From: Candidatus Limivicinus faecipullorum
GTDB taxonomy: Bacteria > Bacillota > Clostridia > Oscillospirales > Oscillospiraceae
NCBI GenBank assembly: GCA_018711755.1
Contig: DVHY01000205.1
Coordinates: 1 to 8,845, forward strand
DNA length: 8,845 nucleotides
Direction: 5' to 3'
How positions within the stretch are numbered: position 1 is the stretch's first letter; every line of letters starts with the position of its first letter. Positions 1 to 5,335 of this stretch are shown in pieces. Below the pieces are notes generated by a model. It had not been told where the DNA came from. It ran no database searches and worked only from the letters and a program-made list of their open reading frames with translations. The translations under genes were made by a program, and so were the position numbers.

Positions 1-7
1 GACAGTG

Positions 8-817
8 TTACTTCCTCTTTCCCAGCAGCCGAAAGAGAGCATAGCATATCAGATCTGCAACCACAATGCTGGCGCCTGTAGGCGTTTCAAGAAAATACGA
101 AGACATAAGCCCCAGCAGGAAACATATGACGGATATTGCTGCCGAGGTGACGACCACCGATTTAAAACTGCGGCAAAGGCACATGGCGGAGAGAGCGGGA
201 AAAATAATGAGGCTGGAGATAAGCAGCGCTCCCATCATACGCATGCCCAGCACAACGGTGATTGCCGTGAGCACGGCCAGCAGAGTATTGTATAGCTCCG
301 TCCTGGTGCCGGTGGCCCGGCTGAAACTCTCGTCAAAGGTGACGGCAAAGAGCCGGGGATAAAACAGGATAAAAAGTCCCAGAACGGCCAGGGACAGCAT
401 CACGCTGAGAAGGGCGTCACTGCTGCTGAGGGAGAGAACACTGCCGAACATGTAGCTGGACACGTCGGTGTTCATGCCTGTAGTGAGGGACACACAGATG
501 ACGCCTATAGCCAGGGCGCTGCTGGAGATCATGGCGATGGCCGCATCCCCCTTGACTGCCGCATTCTGCCGCAGCCTGAGCAGCAGCACCGCAGCGGCCA
601 CAACCACCGGTACTGCCACGGCCAGGGGAGCCAGATTGAAGGCGGAGGCAATGGCCAGTGCGCCGAAGCCCACATGGCTCAGCCCGTCGCCTATCATGGA
701 ATAACGCTTCAAGACCAGGGACACACCCAGCAGCGCGGCACAGAGGGAGACCAGGATGCCAACGATAAGGGCCCGCTGCATGAAGTGGTAGGAGAACATG
801 GAGATAAGTTCGTTCAT
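8..817 (-). CDS. znuB: Zinc/manganese-type ABC transporter permease (ABC-3 family)
   Basis: This is the membrane channel of a metal-ion ABC importer, passing Zn2+ or Mn2+ delivered by the neighbouring lipoprotein into the cytoplasm. The 269-residue protein is almost entirely hydrophobic, with about seven to eight membrane segments (for example near residues 16-36, 62-80, 92-111, 135-153, 178-208 and 221-241). Family features are visible: the IGDGLSHVGFGALAIA stretch at 42-57, YMFGSVL at 122-128, and the cytoplasmic-loop-to-membrane block GALLISSLIIFPALSA at 196-211, which matches the ABC-3 consensus. Length is normal for the family. The start is ATG at 817-815 with GGAGG at 831-827, nine bases upstream, and it overlaps the ATPase stop as ATGA. 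The stop is TAA at 10-8, so the gene is complete. It is the last gene seen in the operon; any terminator lies beyond the left edge. Zinc versus manganese specificity cannot be told from the permease. Confidence 0.93.
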   Translation of the reverse strand: MNELISMFSYHFMQRALIVGILVSLCAALLGVSLVLKRYSMIGDGLSHVGFGALAIASAFNLAPLAVAVPVVVAAAVLLLRLRQNAAVKGDAAIAMISSSALAIGVICVSLTTGMNTDVSSYMFGSVLSLSSSDALLSVMLSLAVLGLFILFYPRLFAVTFDESFSRATGTRTELYNTLLAVLTAITVVLGMRMMGALLISSLIIFPALSAMCLCRSFKSVVVTSAAISVICFLLGLMSSYFLETPTGASIVVADLICYALFRLLGKRK

Positions 818-1521
818 ATGCGGCCACCTCCCAGAAAACGCCGGGCCAGACTGCTCTCCCGATACTGGGCGGAAGTGCCGAAGAACAGCTGCTTGTGGCC
901 CAGGTGCAGGATATGTGTGGCATAGCGCACCGCCTCATGGATGTCGTGGGAGACCATGATGACGGAGATATTGTCACAGAGGTTGATGAGCTTTATAAGG
1001 TTATACATCTCGCCGCTGGCTATGGGGTCCAGGCCGGTGACAGGCTCGTCCAGCAGCAGCAGCTTCTTGGTGGCGCACAGGGCCCGGGCCAGGAGTACAC
1101 GCTGCTGTTGGCCGCCGGAGAGGGCCTGGTAGCTTTCGCTTTTGAGATCCTCTATGCCCATACGCTCCATATTCTCCAGGGCCCTCTGATTCAGGGCCTT
1201 GGAATAGAACAGGGAGGAGCCCAGGGAGTTGAGGCAGCCGGAGAGGACCACCTCATATACGCTGGCGGGGAAATCCCGCTGCACCTGGGTCTGCTGGGGC
1301 AGATAGCCTATCTCCGTGGCCTTCAGGCCGTCGGAGAATCTGATGCTGCCCTCTTCAGGGGCCTTGAGCCCCAAGAGCCCCTTTATCAATGTGGACTTGC
1401 CGGAGCCGTTCTCTCCCACCACGCAGAGATAATCCCCTGCGTCCAGGGTGAAGTTCACGCCCTCCAGCACCCGCTTCCCCTCGTAGGAAAAGCTCAGGTC
1501 TCTGCATTCCAGTATCGCCAT
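814..1521 (-). CDS. znuC: Zinc/manganese-type ABC transporter ATP-binding protein
   Basis: This is the cytoplasmic ATPase that drives the metal importer. All nucleotide-binding motifs are present in the 235 residues: Walker A GENGSGKST at 36-44, Q-loop LPQQ at 74-77, ABC signature LSGGQQQ at 134-140, Walker B LLLLDEP at 154-160, D-loop (GLD) at 163-165, and switch histidine in VSHD with H192. Length and order match ZnuC/MntB-type ATPases of the ABC-3 permease class, and the permease partner follows directly. The start ATG at 1521-1519 shares one base with the znuA stop (TGATG), with AAAGGAGG at 1539-1532 ten bases upstream, inside the end of znuA. The stop overlaps the permease start as ATGA. 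Such overlaps imply translational coupling and near-equal production. The ion carried is inferred from the binding protein, not from this sequence. Confidence 0.95.
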   Translation of the reverse strand: MAILECRDLSFSYEGKRVLEGVNFTLDAGDYLCVVGENGSGKSTLIKGLLGLKAPEEGSIRFSDGLKATEIGYLPQQTQVQRDFPASVYEVVLSGCLNSLGSSLFYSKALNQRALENMERMGIEDLKSESYQALSGGQQQRVLLARALCATKKLLLLDEPVTGLDPIASGEMYNLIKLINLCDNISVIMVSHDIHEAVRYATHILHLGHKQLFFGTSAQYRESSLARRFLGGGRI

Positions 1522-2474
1522 CAGCCAAAGGCCTCCTTTAATGTCTCAAGATTTCCCCTCATGAGCCCCAGATAGCTGACGCCTTCCTCCAGCTGCTGTC
1601 GGGTGACATTGTGACAGGAGTGGAACAGCAGCTTTTTGCAGCCGGTGTCCTCGCATATCACATCCGCCATCTTCTGGTTTGAAAACTCGATGTAGAATAC
1701 CGCCGGGGTGTGCTCCTGACGGACCTTGTCTATTAGAAAGGCCACGGTGCGGGCGGAGGGCTCCGCCTGCTCGGCACAGCCGGGATAAGCGGCATAGTAA
1801 TCCAGACCGTATTCCTCCACAAAATAGCGCACGGGAAAACGGTCGGCGAAGATCATGGTGGGCCGGCCGGCCTCCTGCAGCAGCCGGGCAAAGTCCTCGT
1901 CCAGGGAGAGCAGGGAAGCACAGTAAGCTGCGCTGCGGGAGGAGTAGTACTCGGCGTTGTCCGGGTCTATGGAGCTCAGACGCTGGGATATGGCCTGGGA
2001 GATGAGGGCGGCGTTCCTGGGAGAGGTCCACACATGCTCGTCATACTCCGGCTCGTGGCCGGACTCCTCCCCGTCGTGCTCATGGGCCTGTACCTGCATG
2101 CCCTCCTTCACTTCTTCCTCCAGAGCCTGGACGCAGTCCATCATCACAAGTATGGGGATATCCCCCTCCATGCCCTCCAGCATGTCCTCCAGCCAGACCT
2201 CCGACTCGCCGCCGTTGCAGATGAGCAGGTCGCAGTTCTGGATGCGCAGTATATCCTGGGCCGTGGGCTCGAAGCTGTGGGACTCGGAGCCGGGGGGGAC
2301 CAGCAGGCAGACCGAAGCCTGCTCGCCGGCTATTTCCCGGGCAAAGTCAAAGGCGGGAAACACAGTGGCGACTATGCTGAGCGGGCCGCTGCCGCTCTCA
2401 TAACAGCCGCCCTTACAGCCGCTGAGAGGCAGGACAAGGGACAGTATCAATAAAACCGCAAATAGTCTCTTCAT
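1521..2474 (-). CDS. znuA: Metal ABC transporter substrate-binding lipoprotein (ZnuA-like, cluster A-I)
   Basis: This 317-residue lipoprotein captures Zn2+ (or Mn2+) on the outer face of the membrane and hands it to the permease. Residues 1-20 form a lipoprotein signal peptide: MKR, a hydrophobic core, and lipobox LSGC with C20 as the lipidated cysteine. Candidate metal ligands are H66 (SESHSFEP) and H147 (DEHVWTSP). Between them is a short His/acid-rich loop with H131, H133 and H140, as in zinc-binding ZnuA/AdcA proteins. The FADRFPVRYF block has D211 where ZnuA-type proteins usually carry a third histidine; H285 and H288 (FHSCHNV) lie in the C-terminal lobe. Ten cysteines besides C20 are notable for an exported protein. 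The upstream in-frame TTG at 2486 was rejected as a start because it overlaps the ribosome binding site; ATG at 2474-2472 has GGAGG five bases upstream. First gene of the operon; zinc is the more likely ion because of the His-rich loop. Confidence 0.93.
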   Translation of the reverse strand: MKRLFAVLLILSLVLPLSGCKGGCYESGSGPLSIVATVFPAFDFAREIAGEQASVCLLVPPGSESHSFEPTAQDILRIQNCDLLICNGGESEVWLEDMLEGMEGDIPILVMMDCVQALEEEVKEGMQVQAHEHDGEESGHEPEYDEHVWTSPRNAALISQAISQRLSSIDPDNAEYYSSRSAAYCASLLSLDEDFARLLQEAGRPTMIFADRFPVRYFVEEYGLDYYAAYPGCAEQAEPSARTVAFLIDKVRQEHTPAVFYIEFSNQKMADVICEDTGCKKLLFHSCHNVTRQQLEEGVSYLGLMRGNLETLKEAFG

Positions 2475-2479
2475 AAAGG

Positions 2480-2484
2480 CCTCC
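2480..2484 (-). promoter_or_regulatory. Ribosome binding site of znuA, decides the start
   Basis: GGAGG on the minus strand, five bases before ATG 2474-2472. Part of it would be codon 2 of the longer reading frame beginning at TTG 2486, so the ATG is the better start. Confidence 0.85.
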
Positions 2485-2495
2485 AAATCTTTTCA

Positions 2496-2524
2496 ATAAT
2501 ACCTTAAAACAGCACCCTTTTCAA
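2496..2524 (-). promoter_or_regulatory. Predicted sigma-A promoter of the znu operon
   Basis: On the minus strand, TTGAAA (2524-2519, five of six consensus bases) is separated by exactly 17 bases from TATTAT (2501-2496, five of six). Transcription would begin near 2489, leaving a leader of about 15 bases that still contains the GGAGG site. The short leader leaves no room for a riboswitch, so control is more likely by a repressor. A separate TTGACA at 2558-2553 has no good -10 at 16-18 bases spacing and was not chosen. Prediction from consensus only. Confidence 0.6.
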
Positions 2525-2529
2525 GAGGG
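2515..2529. promoter_or_regulatory. Imperfect inverted repeat over the shared -35 region (candidate operator)
   Basis: CCCTTTT (2515-2521) and AAGAGGG (2523-2529) form 7-base arms around C2522, with six of seven positions complementary. The repeat covers the -35 elements of both the leftward znu promoter and the rightward LOG promoter. A metal-responsive repressor (Zur, MntR or AdcR type) would be expected to control a znu operon, but the repeat does not match any operator consensus that I recognise, so its role is inference. Confidence 0.3.
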
Positions 2530-2546
2530 GATGCAGATGCTATAAT
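2518..2546 (+). promoter_or_regulatory. Predicted extended -10 promoter of the LOG-family gene
   Basis: A perfect TATAAT at 2541-2546 is preceded by TGC (2538-2540), giving an extended -10. A weaker -35, TTTTCA (four of six), lies 17 bases upstream at 2518-2523. The start of transcription would be near 2553. That removes the in-frame TTG at 2552 as a practical translation start and supports ATG 2594. Confidence 0.65.
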
Positions 2547-2577
2547 TCATTTTGTCAAACAAAAACAATTTGGGACC

Positions 2578-2584
2578 GGAGAGG
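2578..2584 (+). promoter_or_regulatory. Ribosome binding site of the LOG-family gene, decides the start
   Basis: GGAGAGG ends directly against ATG 2585 (no spacer) but lies nine bases before ATG 2594. The second ATG is therefore preferred, and it also puts the protein's first strand, MNICVFGAS, at the N terminus, as is usual in this family. Confidence 0.75.
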
Positions 2585-2593
2585 ATGCAGCTG

Positions 2594-3175
2594 ATGAATA
2601 TTTGTGTTTTCGGCGCCTCCAGCAACAGGCTGGACAGCGTTTACTTTGAACAGGCCAAAGCTCTGGGCCTGGCCATCGCCGGGGCGGGACACTGTCTGGT
2701 CTTCGGCGGCGGGGCCAGCGGGCTGATGGGGGCCTGCGCTGCCGGAGCCAGAGAGGCCGGCGGAGAAGTCCTGGGGATAGCCCCAAGATTTTTCGACGAG
2801 CCCGGAATACTTTTGAAGGATTACGGCCAGCTTATATTTACCGACACCATGTCGGAGCGTAAAGCCATGATGGAGGACAGGGCGGAGGCCTTTATTGCCC
2901 TGCCGGGAGGCATAGGCACCTATGAGGAATTTTTCGAGGTGCTAACTCTCAAGCAGCTGGGCCGCCACTCAAAGCCCATGGCCCTGCTGGACACCCAGGG
3001 GTATTTCCGCCCCATGGTGCAGATGCTGGAGAAAACGGCGCAGTCCGGCTTCATGAGCGAAAGCTGCCTGGAGCTGTTTTCCCTGTGCGGCAGCCCGGAG
3101 GAGGCGGTGGAGCACTGCGCCAGGGGAGAGAGCAGCCCCGTGAGGATCCGCCATCTGGAGGAGTATTGCCGCTGA
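2594..3175 (+). CDS. LOG-family protein (TIGR00730-like), probable nucleoside 5'-monophosphate phosphoribohydrolase
   Basis: This 193-residue Rossmann-fold protein belongs to the LOG/YvdD family, whose studied members cleave nucleoside monophosphates (cytokinin ribotides in plants, AMP and others in bacteria) into base and ribose 5-phosphate. The N-terminal strand is MNICVFGASSN. The glycine-rich loop GGGASGLMG lies at 38-46, the MSERKAMM segment (R89) at 86-93, and the hallmark PGGIGTYEE at 104-112 carries the conserved glutamate. Length is typical. It is transcribed alone, divergently from the znu operon and upstream of the recJ operon, with its own promoter and terminator. Longer in-frame starts at TTG 2552 and ATG 2585 were rejected on ribosome-site and promoter spacing. 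True substrate in this organism is unknown; the old 'lysine decarboxylase' label for this family is a misannotation. Confidence 0.9.
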   Translation: MNICVFGASSNRLDSVYFEQAKALGLAIAGAGHCLVFGGGASGLMGACAAGAREAGGEVLGIAPRFFDEPGILLKDYGQLIFTDTMSERKAMMEDRAEAFIALPGGIGTYEEFFEVLTLKQLGRHSKPMALLDTQGYFRPMVQMLEKTAQSGFMSESCLELFSLCGSPEEAVEHCARGESSPVRIRHLEEYCR

Positions 3176-3178
3176 AAG

Positions 3179-3212
3179 AGCCCCCGGCGGCCGGGAGAAG
3201 CCGGGCTTTTTT
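3179..3212 (+). terminator. Intrinsic terminator after the LOG-family gene
   Basis: The stem pairs AGCCC (3179-3183) with GGGCT (3203-3207) and GGC (3186-3188) with GCC (3200-3202), with a two-base bulge and an 11-base loop, followed by a run of six T at 3207-3212. It begins only four bases after the stop codon and separates this gene from the recJ operon. Confidence 0.8.
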
Positions 3213-3242
3213 CCCGCACCATATCTTTTTTGCCCTGCGCTA

Positions 3243-3271
3243 TTGAATTAGTCACGCTTTTCTGATAAAAT
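3243..3271 (+). promoter_or_regulatory. Predicted extended -10 promoter of the recJ-rel-dtd-MBL operon
   Basis: TTGAAT (3243-3248) lies 17 bases before TAAAAT (3266-3271), which is preceded by TGA (3263-3265), an extended -10 element. Transcription would begin near 3278, giving a leader of about 30 AT-rich bases before the recJ ATG. Nothing else that looks functional lies between the upstream terminator and recJ. Confidence 0.65.
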
Positions 3272-3308
3272 CAATCATTAAAAAATATTTAAGAGATGTA
3301 GAAAGCGT

Positions 3309-5324
3309 ATGAAAAAAGATAAGGATTGGGAGATACCTCTTGACAGACCAGAGCCCACTCCGGAACTGAAGCAGGCGGGTTTCAGCCCGCTGCTTACGGC
3401 AGTGCTGGCGCTGCGGGGGATAAAGACCCGCAGCCAGGCCATGGAGCTGATCTACGGCGGAGAGGAGTGTCTCCATGAGCCCCTTCTCATGCTGGGCATG
3501 GACAAGGCCAGGGACCGCATCCTGAAGGCCATTGAAGCGGGGGAGACCGTGGCGGTCTACGGAGACTACGACGTGGACGGCATTACCTCCACCTGCCTTG
3601 TTACGGATTACCTGCGCTCCAAGGGGCTCAACTGCATACCCTATATACCTGACCGCAACGAGGAGGGTTACGGCCTCAACTGTGCGGCTCTGGACCTGCT
3701 GAAGGCCCAGGGCGTCAGCCTGATCATAACCGTGGACTGCGGCATCACCGCTGTGGACGAGTCCGCCTATGCGGGGAAACTGGGTATTGACATGGTCATC
3801 ACCGACCACCACGAGTGCAGGATGGAGGCGCTGCCCGAAGCCGCCGCCATAATCGACTGCAAGCAGGAGGGGGACGAGTACCCGAATAAGAACCTGGCGG
3901 GAGTGGGCGTAGCATTGAAGCTGGTCTGCGCCTGCGAGGGTGACAGCCGGGCCGTCCTGGACTCTTATGCCGACCTGGTGGCCATAGGCACCATAGCGGA
4001 CGTTATGCCGCTGGTGGACGAAAACCGCTATCTGGTGAAATACGGGCTGAAAAAGCTGGAGACTGCCCCCCGGCCCGGCATTGCCGCCATGCTGAGAGAA
4101 TCGTCCATAGACCCCAAAAAGCTCAATGCCTCCAGCGTGGGCTACAGCCTGGCCCCGCGCCTGAACGCCGCGGGCAGACTGGGCAATGCGGCTATGGCGG
4201 CCCGGCTCCTCATGAGCCGGGACCAGACCACGGCGGCGGAACTGGCGGCGGAGCTGTGCGAGCTGAACCGCCGCAGGCAGAATATAGAGACTGAGATATG
4301 GCAGGAGGCAAACCGGCTTTTGGCAGGCAAGGCCCCGGACAGCCCCATCGTCCTGGCCAGTGAGAACTGGCACCAGGGCGTCATCGGCATTGCCGCCTCC
4401 CGCCTTGCGGAGCAGTACTCCCTGCCGGCTATAATGATATGTCTCAACGGCGACCTGGGCAAGGGCTCCTGCCGCAGCTATGGAGGCTTCAATTTATTCG
4501 ACGCTCTCAGCGCCTGCTCGGAGCATCTTCTGGGCTTCGGGGGCCACGCCCTGGCGGCGGGGCTCAATATCCGCAAGGAGAACCTGGCCTCCTTCAGGGA
4601 GGCCCTGGCGGAGTATTACCGCAAAAACAGGCCGGAGGCCGCACCGGAGGTGCAGTGCGATCTGCTGATAACCGACCCGGAGCTGCTGAGCGTGGAGAAC
4701 GTGAAGAGCCTGGACCTGCTGGAGCCCTACGGAAACGCAAACCCCAAGCCCCTGATGTGCATCAGCGCAGTCAGGCTGGAAGGCGCTTCCCGGGTGGGGG
4801 GCGGCCGCCATCTGCGTTTCCGGGTGCGCTTCGGCACGAAGCATATAGACGGCATCTTCTTCTCCCACCGCCTTGAGGAGCTGGGCCTGCATGAGGGAGA
4901 ACTGGTGGACCTGGCCTTCAGGCCGCAGATAAACGAATACAGGGGCAATGTGTCCGTGCAGCTGGTGGCCTCGGCCATGCGCCGCCACGACCCAAAAGCC
5001 CTCTGTGAGGCTATACTTTCCCAAAAAGAAGGGGTGCTGTGGGCCGCATCCCGCTATTGTCCGGAACGCCCGGACTTTGTGCGCCTCTGGCGCTCCATGG
5101 ATAAGGGCTATACCGTGGCCCGGGATACGGCGCATGTGATAGGCCAGTGCCTGGCGGGTATGGAGCCGGAGCGCTTTTGCCTGTGCCTTATGGCGCTGCT
5201 GGAGACGGGCCTGCTCAAGAGCCCGGACGGGAGCATTTTTTCCGCCGCCCCTGCCGATATACCCGGCAAGGCGGACCTGGAGGGCACAAAACTGATGAGG
5301 ACGCTCCATAGCTATATGGCTTGA
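3309..5324 (+). CDS. recJ: Single-stranded-DNA-specific 5'-3' exonuclease RecJ
   Basis: RecJ degrades single-stranded DNA from the 5' end in recombination, mismatch repair and stalled-fork processing, using two divalent metals. The 671-residue protein shows the DHH core: motif I VYGDYDVDGITST at 83-95 (D86, D88, D90), TVDCGI at 141-146 (D143), TDHHE at 165-169, and AIGTIADVMPL at 225-235 (D231). The DHHA1 domain follows with SENWHQGVIGIAASRL at 351-366 and GFGGHALAAGL at 409-419. The OB-fold DNA-binding domain starts near 450 and includes LEPYGNANPKP at 471-481. About 110 residues beyond 560 form a C-terminal extension longer than in E. coli-type RecJ (about 570-580 residues) but shorter than in Bacillus. 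The start ATG 3309 has only a weak purine-rich ribosome site (GAAAG, 3301-3305), unlike the strong sites of its neighbours. First gene of the operon; an apt gene, often next in Firmicutes, is missing. Confidence 0.96.
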   Translation: MKKDKDWEIPLDRPEPTPELKQAGFSPLLTAVLALRGIKTRSQAMELIYGGEECLHEPLLMLGMDKARDRILKAIEAGETVAVYGDYDVDGITSTCLVTDYLRSKGLNCIPYIPDRNEEGYGLNCAALDLLKAQGVSLIITVDCGITAVDESAYAGKLGIDMVITDHHECRMEALPEAAAIIDCKQEGDEYPNKNLAGVGVALKLVCACEGDSRAVLDSYADLVAIGTIADVMPLVDENRYLVKYGLKKLETAPRPGIAAMLRESSIDPKKLNASSVGYSLAPRLNAAGRLGNAAMAARLLMSRDQTTAAELAAELCELNRRRQNIETEIWQEANRLLAGKAPDSPIVLASENWHQGVIGIAASRLAEQYSLPAIMICLNGDLGKGSCRSYGGFNLFDALSACSEHLLGFGGHALAAGLNIRKENLASFREALAEYYRKNRPEAAPEVQCDLLITDPELLSVENVKSLDLLEPYGNANPKPLMCISAVRLEGASRVGGGRHLRFRVRFGTKHIDGIFFSHRLEELGLHEGELVDLAFRPQINEYRGNVSVQLVASAMRRHDPKALCEAILSQKEGVLWAASRYCPERPDFVRLWRSMDKGYTVARDTAHVIGQCLAGMEPERFCLCLMALLETGLLKSPDGSIFSAAPADIPGKADLEGTKLMRTLHSYMA

Positions 5325-5328
5325 GAGG
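5323..5328 (+). promoter_or_regulatory. Ribosome binding site of rel, decides the start
   Basis: GAGAGG overlaps the recJ stop codon and lies seven bases before ATG 5336. The in-frame TTG at 5321 overlaps the site itself, so ATG 5336 is the likely start. Confidence 0.75.
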
Positions 5329-5335
5329 TACGGAT

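Noticed and set aside
895..1575. A 226-codon plus-strand open frame opposite the ATPase gene
   Set aside because: The minus strand encodes a complete ABC ATPase with all motifs; this frame has no motif and is a shadow.
2529..2558. TTGACA on the minus strand (2558-2553) as the znu -35
   Set aside because: The perfect -35 has no acceptable -10 at 16, 17 or 18 bases (CTGCAT, TGCATC, GCATCC). The TTGAAA-17-TATTAT pair closer to the gene is better.
3278..3292. AT-rich near-palindrome TTAAAAAATATTTAA ahead of recJ
   Set aside because: It has several mismatches and lies in a simple AT-rich leader where such symmetry arises by chance; not enough to call an operator.
3252..4373. A 373-codon open frame on the minus strand opposite recJ
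   Set aside because: It is also in exact antisense register with recJ and lacks any protein motif; same codon-bias explanation.
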